DNA of 64,000 nt. Source: Collinsella aerofaciens (GTDB taxonomy: Bacteria; Actinomycetota; Coriobacteriia; Coriobacteriales; Coriobacteriaceae). The DNA is taken from assembly GCF_028209625.1 (NCBI RefSeq), contig NZ_JAQLDU010000013.1, positions 28,276 to 92,275 of the forward strand, given 5' to 3'. The notes below the pieces were generated by a model. The model had not been told where the DNA came from. It was given only the letters and a program-made list of their open reading frames with translations, and did no database searches. Position numbers and translations under genes: made by a program. Positions 8,489 through 18,152 of the stretch are shown here, one piece after another; positions within the stretch are counted from its first letter, which is position 1, and each line of letters opens with the position of its first letter.

Positions 8489-9981
8489 TGGCTGCACGCT
8501 TTGGTGACATGCTGCTCGAGCAGCGTCGCCGAATGGGCCTTTCCATTCAGCAGGTCGCCAACACCATCAAAATCAGGCCGCAGATCATCGAGTTTTTCGA
8601 GACCGGTAACTTTGCTTCGATGCCGCCGCGCGGCTATGCGCAGGGCATGATTTCGAGCTATGCTCGTTTTTTGGGACTCAATCCGCGCGAGGTCGTCAAT
8701 GCCTACTTTGACGAACTGATGGCATACGAACGCGAGACGTCGCAGCAGGGCGGTCGTTTCCAGGACGCCGCCGGCTACGTCAATTCGCGTTCCTCTGTCG
8801 ATAACGGGCGCTTTCTGATGGTTCAGGGCGGTCGTTCGACTCGCTATGGACAGCGTCCTCAGCAGGCCGGTTATATTACCGAGACGGGTTCGGGCGAGGA
8901 GATTCGCTCGCAGCGTGACCGGTTCCGCAGTACGCCGATGCCCGAGGACCGTGCACTTCCCGCTGCCCGCGGCGTGGCGCGTGACCCTCGTGCCGGCTAC
9001 GGCGACGGCGGCTATTCCGATCGCGGTCACCGTGGTATCTCCACCGGACGCTCTCGCAGTGGCTATGCGGACGCCGATACCACGCAGGTGACGCCGCGTC
9101 TTCGCTCTCAACCACAGCCGTATGGCCAGCGCTCTTCGGCTCCGCGTGCGGGCCAGCGTGGCTATCAAGGCCGCGGTGAACTTGCGCCCCGCTCGGGTCA
9201 GCGCAGCCTTCAGGGCCAGGGTGGCTATTGCGGCCGTTCCGATAGCAATCGTGGCCGTATGCCTCAGGGAGGCGGCCGCAACAGTTCCAGTCGTGGACGC
9301 GGCGGTTCCCGTGCTCCTCAAAACAACGGGCTCGATCCGCGTATCGTCTACGCCGGTATCGGTGCCGTGGCGTTGCTGCTGATCGTGCTCATCGTGGTAC
9401 TTCTGCGCGGCTGCGCATCTTCGACGCCCGAGACCACGCCCGAGACGCCCGCTGTTACCAAGACGACGACCAAGAAGTCTTCTAAGAAGACCGAAACGGT
9501 CGACGAGGACGAAGACACCGATGAGCCGACTGACGAGTCGACTGATTCGGACGCCGCCAAGACGACGGCCAAGAAGGAAGAGAACGAGGTCACAAAGGTT
9601 AAGGTCTCCGTTGCCAAGGGAAAGACCGCGTGGATTGAGGTCAAGGTCGACGGAAAGTCGGTTTATGGCGCTCAGGCGACTGGCCCCTTTGAGCAGGAGT
9701 ACACGCCCGAGTCCTCGATCGAGATCACCACGTCTAAGCCTTCCGATGTCACCGTTACCAAGAACGGCGAAAAGGTCCGTTACGATACCAAGACCTCGGG
9801 CGTGGCGCGCGTGACGATCACCGTTCCCAAGAAGGAGACGACTGATTCCGAGAATGGTGAAAGATCTGATGGTGCCGACACCACCGACGGCACCGATGCC
9901 CAGTCCACGGATGGCGCCGATACCGCAACTGACGGCCAGACGCCCACCGATTCTACCGACTATTCGTACGATAGCTACTAA
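8488..9981 (+). CDS. RodZ-like helix-turn-helix membrane protein
   Basis: Probable morphology/cell-division protein of the RodZ type. The first 70 residues form a Cro-like HTH (LLEQRRRMGLSIQQVANT), then comes a long Arg/Gly/Gln/Ser-rich low-complexity region to about 280. One transmembrane helix (286-309) follows, and the outside part holds a Thr/Lys/Glu linker and a beta-rich domain (about 370-450) like the RodZ C-terminal domain. In the RodZ family the HTH binds MreB rather than DNA. The protein is longer (497 aa) than E. coli RodZ because of the linkers. It overlaps ftsK by one base, so it is translationally coupled. No MreB gene is in the window. Confidence 0.75.
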   Translation: MAARFGDMLLEQRRRMGLSIQQVANTIKIRPQIIEFFETGNFASMPPRGYAQGMISSYARFLGLNPREVVNAYFDELMAYERETSQQGGRFQDAAGYVNSRSSVDNGRFLMVQGGRSTRYGQRPQQAGYITETGSGEEIRSQRDRFRSTPMPEDRALPAARGVARDPRAGYGDGGYSDRGHRGISTGRSRSGYADADTTQVTPRLRSQPQPYGQRSSAPRAGQRGYQGRGELAPRSGQRSLQGQGGYCGRSDSNRGRMPQGGGRNSSSRGRGGSRAPQNNGLDPRIVYAGIGAVALLLIVLIVVLLRGCASSTPETTPETPAVTKTTTKKSSKKTETVDEDEDTDEPTDESTDSDAAKTTAKKEENEVTKVKVSVAKGKTAWIEVKVDGKSVYGAQATGPFEQEYTPESSIEITTSKPSDVTVTKNGEKVRYDTKTSGVARVTITVPKKETTDSENGERSDGADTTDGTDAQSTDGADTATDGQTPTDSTDYSYDSY

Positions 9982-10007
9982 GCCGTTCGTACGCGAAAGG
10001 AAACATC

Positions 10008-10505
10008 ATGGCTAAAGATTCCAGCTTCGACGTCGTGTCCGAGGTCAACATGCAAGAGGTCGACAACGCCTTCCAGCAGACCACGCGCGAGATTTCCCAG
10101 CGCTATGACCTGAAGGATTCCGGCGCCACGATCGAGCTTTTGAAGGGCGACAAGCTCTTTACGATCAACGCCCCGGCCGACTTTGTCTCCAAGCAGATCA
10201 TCGATGTCCTGAGCTCCAAGCTCATCAAGCGCGGCATCGACCTCAAGGCTGTCTCGTGGGATGCTCCGCAGGCGGCATCGGGCGGCACCGTGCGCGTGCT
10301 CGGCCATATCGTCGAGGGTATCGACCAGGCGACCGCCAAGAAGATCAATAAGGACATCAAGGACCAAAAGCTCAAGGTCAAGGTGACCATCGAGGCCGAG
10401 AAGCTGCGTGTTTCCTCTGCTTCGAAGGACGCGTTGCAGACCGTTATCCAGTTCCTGCGCGACCAGGACTACGGCCAGCCGCTGCAGTTCACCAACTACC
10501 GCTAA
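10008..10505 (+). CDS. yajQ: YajQ family nucleotide-binding protein
   Basis: Small two-ferredoxin-fold protein; members bind cyclic di-GMP, tRNA or nucleotides. The full 165-residue length matches the family, with the characteristic start SFDVVSEVNMQEVDNA, the RYDLKDS segment and the C-terminal LRDQDYGQPLQFTNYR. It has a good Shine-Dalgarno (AAAGGAAA) and lies 26 bp after the RodZ-like gene and 27 bp before rimO, within a long operon. Its exact role here is unknown. Confidence 0.9.
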   Translation: MAKDSSFDVVSEVNMQEVDNAFQQTTREISQRYDLKDSGATIELLKGDKLFTINAPADFVSKQIIDVLSSKLIKRGIDLKAVSWDAPQAASGGTVRVLGHIVEGIDQATAKKINKDIKDQKLKVKVTIEAEKLRVSSASKDALQTVIQFLRDQDYGQPLQFTNYR

Positions 10506-10532
10506 TATCATTCGAAAGGACTGCTCTCCAAC

Positions 10533-11882
10533 ATGGATACACCGTTGGGCTCCGTGCTCTACATCACCCTCGGGTGCGCTAAGAACGAGGTTGACACCGA
10601 CCGCATGCGTTCTCTTTTAACCGCCGCGGGCTACGAGGAGGCATTCGACCCACAGGATGCCGATATCGCCATCGTCAATACATGCTCGTTCCTCGCCTCC
10701 GCAACGTCCGAGAGCATCGAGACCACGCTCGAGCTCGCCAACGAGGTTCAGGACGGCGTTCGTTCTTGTCCCATCGTCATGTGCGGCTGTGTGCCGTCGC
10801 GCTATGGCGACGACCTGCCTGACGAGCTGCCCGAGGTCGCTGCCTTTGTGAAGGCCGACGAGGAGGACGGCATCGTGGCGGTCATCGATGGCGTGCTGGG
10901 TGTCGAGCGTGAGATCGCTGCCTATATTCCGCAAGTCAAGCGCACTGTCGAGGGCGCCGTTGCTTACGTCAAGATTTCCGATGGCTGCAACCGTTTCTGC
11001 AGCTTCTGCATGATCCCCTATATTCGCGGTCGCTATCATTCGCGCAATGCCGAGAGCATTATCTCCGAGGTACGCGACCTGGTTGACGGCGGTGTGCGCG
11101 AGATCGTGCTGATCGGCCAGGACACGGGTATTTGGGGCACCGACTTTGCCGACGAAGACGTCACCGATGGCTCGCCGCGCAATCTGGCGCAGCTGCTGCG
11201 CGCCGTCGCCGAGGCCGTGCGTCCGCAGAACGTCTGGGTCCGTGTGCTCTACCTGCAGCCCGAGGGCATGACCGACGAGCTCATTGAGACCATTCGTGAT
11301 ACGCCCGAGGTGCTGCCCTATATCGATATCCCCGTGCAGCACTGCGACGCGCGCATCCTCAAGGCTATGCGCCGTTCTGGTTCGCGCCAGGAGCTCGAGG
11401 ACCTGTTCCGCGATCTGCGTGAGCGCATCCCCGGCATCGTGATCCGTTCCACGGCCATGGTCGGCTTCCCGACCGAGACCGACGACGAGTTCCGCGACCT
11501 TATCGACTTTATGGACACCGTCGGCTTCGACTACACGAGCGTCTTTGCCTACTCGCAGGAGGAGGGCAGCCTGGCCGCCAAGATGGAGGGCCAGGTCGAC
11601 GAAGAGGTCAAGCTCGAGCGCGCCCAGGAGGCCATGGACCTGGCCGAGTCGCTCGGTTTTGCTGCAACTGCCGCACATGTGGGCGAGCGCGCCCAGGTGA
11701 TTGTCGACGGTATCGAAGAGACCGAGGACGGCGCCGAGCTGATCGGACATGCCTGGTTCCAGGCGCCTGATTCCGATGGCGCGGTGCATCTGGATGCCAG
11801 CGAGGCATCTGTGGGCGATATTCTGACGGTCGAGTTTACCGATAGCTTCTGCTATGAGCTTATCGGCCATGTTGTGGAGTAG
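10533..11882 (+). CDS. rimO: Ribosomal protein S12 methylthiotransferase RimO
   Basis: Radical-SAM enzyme that adds a methylthio group to the conserved Asp of ribosomal protein S12. The 449 residues show the N-terminal UPF0004 domain with its cluster cysteines (TLGCAKNEVD, NTCSF, CGC), the radical-SAM CNRFCSFC (C152, C156, C159) and a C-terminal TRAM domain. It is distinguished from MiaB, also in this window, by the GCAKN start and the CMIPYIRGRYHSR stretch. It is followed after 9 bp by pgsA. Confidence 0.95.
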   Translation: MDTPLGSVLYITLGCAKNEVDTDRMRSLLTAAGYEEAFDPQDADIAIVNTCSFLASATSESIETTLELANEVQDGVRSCPIVMCGCVPSRYGDDLPDELPEVAAFVKADEEDGIVAVIDGVLGVEREIAAYIPQVKRTVEGAVAYVKISDGCNRFCSFCMIPYIRGRYHSRNAESIISEVRDLVDGGVREIVLIGQDTGIWGTDFADEDVTDGSPRNLAQLLRAVAEAVRPQNVWVRVLYLQPEGMTDELIETIRDTPEVLPYIDIPVQHCDARILKAMRRSGSRQELEDLFRDLRERIPGIVIRSTAMVGFPTETDDEFRDLIDFMDTVGFDYTSVFAYSQEEGSLAAKMEGQVDEEVKLERAQEAMDLAESLGFAATAAHVGERAQVIVDGIEETEDGAELIGHAWFQAPDSDGAVHLDASEASVGDILTVEFTDSFCYELIGHVVE

Positions 11883-11891
11883 GAGAGCGTC

Positions 11892-12530
11892 GTGGCAAAC
11901 GAGAGCAATAAGGAACTGACGAGTGTTTGGACGCCCGCCAACATCGTGACGTGCGTTCGCATCGTCTTTATCCCGGTGTTCATGATTGTGTCGGCGCTTT
12001 CTCACACGAGTGTTGCCGGTACAGATTGGAGCACCTTCGACGGCCCGCTCGCCGCCGCTGCCTTCATTCTGTACGTCATCCTGTCGTGCACCGATAAGGT
12101 TGACGGCTACCTGGCGCGCTCGCGCAACGAGATTACCGACTTCGGTAAATTCTTGGACCCCATCGCCGACAAGCTGCTCGTATTCTCGGCCCTGCTGCTA
12201 TTCTTGGACTTTGGTGCCGTGTCGGTTTGGTCCGTGTTCATCATCTTGTTCCGCGAGCTGCTGATAAGCGCCCTGCGCATGGTTGCGAGTGCCGCCGGCG
12301 TGGTCGTTGCCGCCGATAAGCTTGGCAAGTACAAGACGGCGACCACGATGGTCTCCATCTGCGGTTACCTGTGCGTCTTTGCGATGGCCGGCTTGCACCT
12401 TGGCCCGCTGGCGCTGACGCTCGGCATCTACTCGGTGTCGCGCTTCCTGTACGCCGTTGCCGTTGTCCTGACCGTTATCTCGGGCGCCCAGTACTTCTGG
12501 AACTGCCGCAAGATCGTCTTTTCGGTCTAG
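11892..12530 (+). CDS. pgsA: CDP-diacylglycerol-glycerol-3-phosphate 3-phosphatidyltransferase
   Basis: Integral membrane enzyme that makes phosphatidylglycerol phosphate. The 212 residues have several membrane segments and the CDP-alcohol phosphotransferase signature D-x2-DG-x2-AR-x8-G-x3-D-x3-D around DKVDGYLARSR and GKFLDPIAD. The start is GTG at 11892 with AGGAG 6 bases upstream, at the end of rimO. A second family member lies at 32819-33523. The order rimO-pgsA-cinA-recA occurs in several Gram-positive lineages and supports this assignment over other CDP-alcohol transferases. Confidence 0.92.
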   Translation: MANESNKELTSVWTPANIVTCVRIVFIPVFMIVSALSHTSVAGTDWSTFDGPLAAAAFILYVILSCTDKVDGYLARSRNEITDFGKFLDPIADKLLVFSALLLFLDFGAVSVWSVFIILFRELLISALRMVASAAGVVVAADKLGKYKTATTMVSICGYLCVFAMAGLHLGPLALTLGIYSVSRFLYAVAVVLTVISGAQYFWNCRKIVFSV

Positions 12531-12542
12531 GTTCTGGTGGGT

Positions 12543-13073
12543 ATGACGGACTCTTTTGAGCAGATTTCCGCACATAACGAGGAGCTGGCGCGTCATATTG
12601 TCGAGCGCGCGAGCGCTCGGGGCGTGACGGTTTCGACGGCTGAGTCGCTGACAGCAGGTATGATCGCCTCGACGATTGCCGATATCCCGGGCGCCTCGGC
12701 GGTGCTGCGTGGCGGTGCGGTGACCTACTGCGATGAGATCAAGCATCGCGTTTTGGGTGTTGATCAGGAGACGCTCGACCGCTATACCGCGGTGTCGCAT
12801 CAGACCGCGCGCGAGATGGCGGCGCGTTCGCTGGAGCTGTACCAGAGCGATATTGCAGTGAGCGCAACGGGTTATGCCGGCCCCGGCGGCGGCACTGAGG
12901 ACGATCCGGCTGGCACTTTCTATATTGGCTGGGCGTATCGCGCGGCTGATGGGGAAGTGCCGGTCGTGGACTCTGTGCGCTGCCACTATGAGGGCGACCG
13001 TTCGTGTATTCGTGCCCATGCGGTCGCGGAGGCATTGGGACGCATTGCCCTTGTGCTTAACTCTATGGAATAG
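12543..13073 (+). CDS. cinA: CinA C-terminal domain protein (nicotinamide-nucleotide amidohydrolase)
   Basis: Stand-alone CinA/PncC domain, expected to deamidate nicotinamide mononucleotide in pyridine nucleotide salvage. The 176 residues contain the hallmark STAESLTAGMIAS, the GGAVTYCDEIK segment and the SATGYAGPGGG loop. The N-terminal molybdopterin-like domain of long CinA is absent, as in YgaD/PncC. The start is uncertain by 2 codons: a GTG at 12537 is also possible. It is the last gene of the rnj-to-cinA run and precedes recA, the classic cinA-recA order. Confidence 0.9.
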   Translation: MTDSFEQISAHNEELARHIVERASARGVTVSTAESLTAGMIASTIADIPGASAVLRGGAVTYCDEIKHRVLGVDQETLDRYTAVSHQTAREMAARSLELYQSDIAVSATGYAGPGGGTEDDPAGTFYIGWAYRAADGEVPVVDSVRCHYEGDRSCIRAHAVAEALGRIALVLNSME

Positions 13074-13080
13074 ACGTGTT

Positions 13081-13104
13081 TTAAGGGGCCTTCGGGCCCC
13101 TTAA
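13081..13104 (+). terminator. Hairpin with UUCG loop after cinA
   Basis: Perfect 10-bp stem TTAAGGGGCC/GGCCCCTTAA around TTCG, 8 bp after the cinA stop. The T-run lies at the 5' side and only AAATG follows, so termination strength is uncertain. Confidence 0.6.
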
Positions 13105-13201
13105 ATGTGGAGATAGGGACCCCTGACGAATTTAGCGTTTGCGCTGGTCATAGGTGTATTTTTGCCTTTCTTGTTCTTATTTGCCCCTTTGTGGTCAAGC
13201 A

Positions 13202-13239
13202 TTTGGTCAGTGTTTGGTCGGCGTTTGGTTGGGTTTTGG
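13202..13239 (+). repeat. Four 11-bp-phased TTTGGT repeats upstream of recA
   Basis: TTTGGTC (13202), TTTGGTC (13213), TTTGGTT (13224) and TTTGG (13235) start exactly 11 bp apart, so they face the same side of the helix. They end 33 bp before the -35 box of recA. Such phasing suggests binding of a protein array or a curved upstream region; no known regulator is identified. Confidence 0.6.
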
Positions 13240-13271
13240 AAAGACTGCCTGCATATGATTGGCCTGAACGG

Positions 13272-13300
13272 TTGACCACGAACAGCCGTTCGTTTATTAT
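13272..13300 (+). promoter_or_regulatory. recA promoter with embedded SOS (LexA) box
   Basis: TTGACC (13272-13277), a 17-bp spacer and TATTAT (13295-13300). Within the spacer lies CGAACAGCCGTTCG (13279-13292), a perfect CGAAC-N4-GTTCG box of the Gram-positive LexA type. LexA bound here would block RNA polymerase; the same box occurs near lexA in this window. Confidence 0.9.
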
Positions 13301-13330
13301 CGATGCAGGTTGTTAAGAGGAGGGCTATTC

Positions 13331-14479
13331 ATGGCCAAGAATTCAGGTCCCGTACGTACCGTTCATGCTCGCACGACGGGTAAAGAGCGCGATGAGATGA
13401 TCGCCACCACCAAGGCCGAGATCGAGAAGAAGTTCGGTCAAGGCTCCATCATGAGGTATGGTGACGGCGGCCCCGAGCTTGAGGTTGAGGCCATCCCCAC
13501 GGGCGCTCTGGCACTCGATGCCGCTCTGGGTATCGGCGGTGTGCCGCGCGGCCGTATCGTCGAGATTTACGGTCCTGAGTCCTCCGGTAAGACGACGCTT
13601 TCGCTCGAGATCCTGGCCGAAGCCCAGGCAATGGGTGGCGTGGTGGCATTTATCGATGCCGAGCACGCGCTCGATCCCACGTATGCCGCGCGCATTGGCG
13701 TGGATATCGACGAGGTACTGATTTCCCAGCCTGATACGGGTGAGCAGGCGCTCGAGATTGTTGACATGCTCGTGCGTTCCGGCGCCATCGATGCCATCGT
13801 CGTCGACTCCGTCGCCGCGCTGACCCCGCGTGCCGAGATCGAGGGAGAGATCGGCGATACCACGGTCGGATTGCAAGCTCGTCTGATGAGTCAGGCGCTC
13901 CGCAAGCTCGCCGGCTCGCTGTCCAAGTCCAACACGACATGCATCTTCATTAACCAGCTGCGAGAGAAGATCGGCGTCATGTTCGGCAACCCCGAGACCA
14001 CGACGGGCGGCCGCGCCCTTAAGTTCTTCTCTTCGGTGCGTATCGACATTCGCCGCATCGACAGCATTAAGCTTAAGGATGAGGTTATCGGTAACCGCGT
14101 GCGCGCCAAGGTCGTTAAGAACAAGGTGGCAGCTCCGTTCCGTTCTGCTGAGTTCGACATCATGTACGGTACGGGCATCTCTAAGGAGGGCTCGATTCTG
14201 GACATGGCTGTCGAGTGCGGCATTTGCAAGAAGATGGGCTCCTGGTTTGCCTATGGCGAGGACAAGCTCGGCAACGGTCGCGAGGCCGCCAAGGCGTTCC
14301 TGCGCGAACACCCCGATTGCGCCGACGAGATTGAGCATAAGGTCCGCCTTGCCTGCGGGCTTGAGTTTGACGACGATGCTCCGTCCGAGGTCGAGCTGAC
14401 CGATCAGCCTGCGCCTGAGGAGTTTGACGAGCTTTACGCCATCGATGGTTCCGCCATGCTCGATGATGACGACGAGTAG
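13331..14479 (+). CDS. recA: Recombinase RecA
   Basis: Forms filaments on single-stranded DNA, drives strand exchange and triggers LexA self-cleavage. The 382 residues have Walker A GPESSGKT (81-88), the MAW segment, loops L1/L2 and an acidic C-terminal tail ending DDDDE. The ATG at 13331 is chosen because AAGAGGAGGG lies 7 bp upstream. It carries an SOS box in its promoter and is followed by recX after 11 bp. Confidence 0.98.
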   Translation: MAKNSGPVRTVHARTTGKERDEMIATTKAEIEKKFGQGSIMRYGDGGPELEVEAIPTGALALDAALGIGGVPRGRIVEIYGPESSGKTTLSLEILAEAQAMGGVVAFIDAEHALDPTYAARIGVDIDEVLISQPDTGEQALEIVDMLVRSGAIDAIVVDSVAALTPRAEIEGEIGDTTVGLQARLMSQALRKLAGSLSKSNTTCIFINQLREKIGVMFGNPETTTGGRALKFFSSVRIDIRRIDSIKLKDEVIGNRVRAKVVKNKVAAPFRSAEFDIMYGTGISKEGSILDMAVECGICKKMGSWFAYGEDKLGNGREAAKAFLREHPDCADEIEHKVRLACGLEFDDDAPSEVELTDQPAPEEFDELYAIDGSAMLDDDDE

Positions 14480-14490
14480 CGGTTACGCTC

Positions 14491-15183
14491 ATGTCGTATA
14501 CTGTGACCGAGGCCACGGTCGTCTTTCCCGATAAGAAGGCGGCCTCCTCGTTCTCGAGCGGGTATGCGTCCAAAAAGCCTTGCGCACATATCGATTGTGA
14601 GCTTGAGGGCGGTTTTGAGCGGTCCATTTGGATTCCCGTGCGGGTCGCGCGCTTGTATATCAAAAATCGCCCCGATCTTCCCTGTGATTGGGATAACTTT
14701 CGTGAAGCGGTGCAGCTCATCGAGCGTAAATGTGCACTTACCATGGTGACCGAGATGCTATCGCGCCGCGACCATGCGACGGGTGAGGTCCGTGACAAGT
14801 TGGCACGCTACGGCTTTCGCCAGCCCGCGATCGATTTCGCCGTCGAGCGCGCCACCGAGTATCGCTTTTTAGACGAGAACCACTTTTGCTCGTACTTTAT
14901 CGAGGAACGCAAGCGGCGCGGTTGGGGACAGCGTAAAATCGAGACCGAGCTCAAGCGCCGTCATGTCGTGCTCGATGACATTCCCGGTTATCCCGAGGAT
15001 TATTTTGCCGTCGAAGACGATTTGGCGCGTGCGTCAGCCCTGCTCGCCAAGCGGCGTGTTCCAGAGACGCGCGGATTCGAAAAACTGGTTCGGTTTTTGA
15101 TGGGCAAGGGCTTCTCGTATCACATCGCCGCCGATGCCGTTAAGGCACGTCTCGATGCCGAACGTGAGGAATGTGCGGTTTAG
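14491..15183 (+). CDS. recX: Regulatory protein RecX
   Basis: RecX modulates RecA filaments. The 230 residues end with the three-helix repeats typical of the family (MLSRRDHATGEVRDKLARYG, then YFIEERKRRGWGQRKIE and the FLMGKGFSYHIAADAV repeat). An N-terminal extension of about 80 residues without a recognisable domain makes it longer than E. coli RecX and similar to Gram-positive forms. Its position 11 bp after recA implies co-transcription and SOS control. Confidence 0.9.
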   Translation: MSYTVTEATVVFPDKKAASSFSSGYASKKPCAHIDCELEGGFERSIWIPVRVARLYIKNRPDLPCDWDNFREAVQLIERKCALTMVTEMLSRRDHATGEVRDKLARYGFRQPAIDFAVERATEYRFLDENHFCSYFIEERKRRGWGQRKIETELKRRHVVLDDIPGYPEDYFAVEDDLARASALLAKRRVPETRGFEKLVRFLMGKGFSYHIAADAVKARLDAEREECAV

Positions 15184-15245
15184 GCGTATGCGTTTTGTGG
15201 CCCTGCCGTTCACCGCGTTTTAGCCGCCGTGCTGGGGCCATTTAT

Positions 15246-15274
15246 TTGACAGTTGTTGTGGTTCAACGTACGAT
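15246..15274 (+). promoter_or_regulatory. Strong sigma-70 type promoter for rny
   Basis: TTGACA (15246-15251), exactly 17 bp, then TACGAT (15269-15274). It is the best promoter consensus in the recX-rny spacer and leaves a leader of about 160 nt. Confidence 0.75.
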
Positions 15275-15379
15275 AAACACTGTCATTTGCTTTGTGATAT
15301 GTGCTCATCTGTGATGAGTTTGTTTATATGTTTATCTGTATCCGACCCGCATAAGCTGCGCCCATATTACTCAAATGTC

Positions 15380-15410
15380 GCGAGCCGTTCGTAAGGACGG
15401 TTCGCTTTGT
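15380..15410 (+). promoter_or_regulatory. Leader hairpin before rny
   Basis: 9-bp stem with one G-T pair, GCGAGCCGT/ACGGTTCGC (15380-15388 with 15397-15405), followed by TTTGTTG. It could act as a weak attenuator or stabilise the 5' end of the rny mRNA. Function is inferred from position only. Confidence 0.4.
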
Positions 15411-15440
15411 TGTGTAACGAATCCATAAAAAGGAGTGAGC

Positions 15441-16991
15441 ATGCCTATCATCGCAGCGCTCGTTGGCATCGTTTTGGGTGCCATCGCCGCCATTGCCTAC
15501 ATGCGCACCGCCAAGCAGGGTAGTCTTCACGAGGCCGACGAAAAAATCCAGTCGGCACACGCACAGGCTGAGTCCCTGATCGGTGATGCTAAGCGTCAGG
15601 CCGAGACCCTCAAAAAAGAGGCTCTGCTCGAGGCTAAAGAGGAGATCATCAAGAACAAGCAGGCCGCTGAGGCCGAGGACAAGCAGCGTAAGAACGAGAT
15701 TCGTACGCTCGAGAACCGCGTGATGCAGCGCGAGGAATCTCTCGATCGCCGCAACGACGCTCTCGACAAGCGCGAGCATCAGCTGTCCAGCCAGGCCGGT
15801 CAGGTCGAGAAGCGCTCCCGTGAGCTCGAGGAGCTCTGCGCAAAGCAGACCTCCGAGCTCGAGCGTATCGCCGACCTTACCCGCGAGGACGCGCATAAGG
15901 AGCTCCTTGATAAGGTTCGCGGCGAGGTCACCCACGAGGCCGCCACGATCATTCGCGAGTCCGAGCAGCAGGTTCGCGCCGAGTGCCACAAGACCGCCCA
16001 GGAGATTCTGTCTCTGGCGATTCAGCGCTGCGCTGCCGATCACACTGCCGAGGTCACCGTTACCTCCGTGCACATTCCCTCTGATGACCTCAAAGGCCGT
16101 ATCATCGGTCGCGAGGGTCGCAACATCCGGACCTTCGAGCAGGTTTCCGGCGTCAACCTCGTGATCGACGACACGCCCGAGACCGTCGTTCTTTCGAGCT
16201 TCGACCCGGTCCGTCGTGAGACCGCCCGCGTCGCCCTCGAGAACCTTATCGCCGACGGCCGCATTCACCCTGCCCGTATCGAGGAGATGTATCACAAGGC
16301 CGCCGACCTGGTTCAGCAGCGCGTGCGCGAGGCTGGCGAGCAGGCTGCCTTCGATACCGGCATCCACGATCTGCACCCCGAGATCGTCAAGACCCTTGGT
16401 GCCCTGCGCTACCGTACCTCGTTTGGTCAGAACGTGCTTCAGCATTCCCTCGAGGTCTCTGATCTGTGCGGCGTGATGGCTTCCGAGCTTGGCCTGGACG
16501 TTGTGACCGCCAAGCGCGCCGGCCTGCTTCATGACCTGGGCAAGGCAATCGACCACGACGTCGAGGGCCCGCATGCCGTCATCGGCGCCGAGCTTGCCCG
16601 CCGTTATGGCGAGAAGCCCGTTATCGTCCACGCTATTGAGGCTCACCATGCCGATGTCGACCCCAACACGGTGCTCGATGTCCTGGTGCAGGCCGCCGAT
16701 GCTGTCTCTGCCTCTCGCCCCGGTGCCCGTCGCGAGTCTGCCGAGAACTACATCAAGCGTCTTGAGAAGCTTGAGGAGATCGCCAACTCCCATGACGGCG
16801 TCGAACGTACCTATGCCATGCAGGCCGGTCGCGAGGTCCACGTCATGGTCCAGCCGGACAAGATCTCCGATGCCCAGTCCACGGTCCTGGCTCACGATAT
16901 CGCCCATCAGATCGAGGAAGAGATGGAGTATCCCGGTCAGGTGCGCGTCGTCGTGATTCGCGAGAGCCGCGCTGTCGATATCGCTAAATAA
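15441..16991 (+). CDS. rny: Ribonuclease Y
   Basis: Membrane-anchored endoribonuclease that starts mRNA decay. The 516 residues show an N-terminal transmembrane helix (about 1-20), a long Glu/Lys/Gln/Arg coiled coil (about 30-190), a KH domain with [12 protein letters not shown], and an HD domain with H364-D365 ([12 protein letters not shown]) as metal ligands. The ATG at 15441 is preferred to the GTG two codons earlier because AGGAG lies 5 bases before it. It starts a tight cluster with the GHKL gene and spoVS. Confidence 0.96.
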   Translation: MPIIAALVGIVLGAIAAIAYMRTAKQGSLHEADEKIQSAHAQAESLIGDAKRQAETLKKEALLEAKEEIIKNKQAAEAEDKQRKNEIRTLENRVMQREESLDRRNDALDKREHQLSSQAGQVEKRSRELEELCAKQTSELERIADLTREDAHKELLDKVRGEVTHEAATIIRESEQQVRAECHKTAQEILSLAIQRCAADHTAEVTVTSVHIPSDDLKGRIIGREGRNIRTFEQVSGVNLVIDDTPETVVLSSFDPVRRETARVALENLIADGRIHPARIEEMYHKAADLVQQRVREAGEQAAFDTGIHDLHPEIVKTLGALRYRTSFGQNVLQHSLEVSDLCGVMASELGLDVVTAKRAGLLHDLGKAIDHDVEGPHAVIGAELARRYGEKPVIVHAIEAHHADVDPNTVLDVLVQAADAVSASRPGARRESAENYIKRLEKLEEIANSHDGVERTYAMQAGREVHVMVQPDKISDAQSTVLAHDIAHQIEEEMEYPGQVRVVVIRESRAVDIAK

Positions 16992-16992
16992 C

Positions 16993-18078
16993 ATGAGCGA
17001 CGCGAACGAGCTCATCTCATTTATCGCGTCGATGTCGGGGGAGGGCAACCTTCGCGTCGAGGAGAACCTTGGCGAGGGGTATGTCCGCCTCCGCGTTTCG
17101 GAGGCCGAGCGGCGCCAGGCTAAGCACGACATTCAGCATGTCGAGGACATCGTCATCGAAATGCTCCGTAATGCTCGCGATGCCGGCGCCGACAAGGTCT
17201 ATCTCGCCACGACCAAGGAAGATGGCGTCCGCACGCTTGTCTTTCTGGATAACGGTTCTGGCGTTCCGCAGGATATGCAAGAGCGAATCTTTGATGCCCG
17301 CGTTACCTCCAAGCTCGAGAGCATGAAGATGGACCGTTGGGGCGTTCACGGTCGTGGCATGGCATTGTTTTCGATTAAGCAGAACACCGACGAGGCCCGT
17401 GTGGTCACGTCCGGCGTCGATCTTGGTTCAGCCTTCAAGGTGAGCGTTGCGGCCGACCACCTCAGTGAGCGTGCCGATCAGTCCAGCTGGCCCCAGGCCG
17501 TCAAGGATGAGGACGGACGTTATGTCTGCGCTCGCGGTCCACATAATATTATTCGCGCTGCTTGTGAGTTTGCGCTCGAGGAGTTGCGTGGTTGCGATGT
17601 CTATCTCGGTTCTCCGTCTGAGATTGCCGCGACCCTTTATGCTCAAGCGTCAAGTCGGCTCGATACGTCTCGTCTCCTGTTCATTGATGACGAGAGCGAG
17701 CTTCCGGTTGTCGATCGTTTAGGCCTTGCTTCTGATGCCGAGGACTTTATCCGTATTTGTTCGGGTTTGGGTCTTGAGATGTCCGAGCGCACGGCCCATC
17801 GCATTTTGGCAGGGCAGATTAAGCCCGTTCGCGGTGTGACCGCGCGTCTGCTGCGCGAGCGTGATTCGTCCTCGCATGCGCCGGCTCCTGTCGATCTCGC
17901 GAAGGATCGTCGCGGGCTTCGTATTGCCAAGGATGACATGGCACAGTTTTCGCGTGCTGTGGAGCGCGACTTTAATGACCTTGCCGCCCGGTACTATCTC
18001 AACCTTTGCGGCGACCCAAAGATTCGCGTTTCGCGTGATCGAATCACTGTGACCTTCGATCTTGCCAAAGAGGAATAG
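16993..18078 (+). CDS. GHKL-type ATPase domain protein, function unknown
   Basis: 361-residue protein with an N-terminal histidine-kinase-like ATP-binding fold: N-box EMLRNARDAG (N60), G1 DNGSG (D86) and G2 GVHGRGMAL (from G117). It lacks a histidine phosphoacceptor domain, receiver domain and membrane segments, so it is not an ordinary sensor kinase. The C-terminal half is unassigned. It starts one base after the rny stop and precedes spoVS, in the place that ymdB occupies in Bacillus (rny-ymdB-spoVS). A MutL/Hsp90-like ATP-driven clamp or an anti-sigma-type kinase are possible alternatives; I cannot choose. Confidence 0.75.
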   Translation: MSDANELISFIASMSGEGNLRVEENLGEGYVRLRVSEAERRQAKHDIQHVEDIVIEMLRNARDAGADKVYLATTKEDGVRTLVFLDNGSGVPQDMQERIFDARVTSKLESMKMDRWGVHGRGMALFSIKQNTDEARVVTSGVDLGSAFKVSVAADHLSERADQSSWPQAVKDEDGRYVCARGPHNIIRAACEFALEELRGCDVYLGSPSEIAATLYAQASSRLDTSRLLFIDDESELPVVDRLGLASDAEDFIRICSGLGLEMSERTAHRILAGQIKPVRGVTARLLRERDSSSHAPAPVDLAKDRRGLRIAKDDMAQFSRAVERDFNDLAARYYLNLCGDPKIRVSRDRITVTFDLAKEE

Positions 18079-18152
18079 TGCCTTTACCGAGTCCACTCGG
18101 TACGATACAGTTATTGCAGTTAAAACGTACTTTCAAACGCAGGAGTTTCTTC

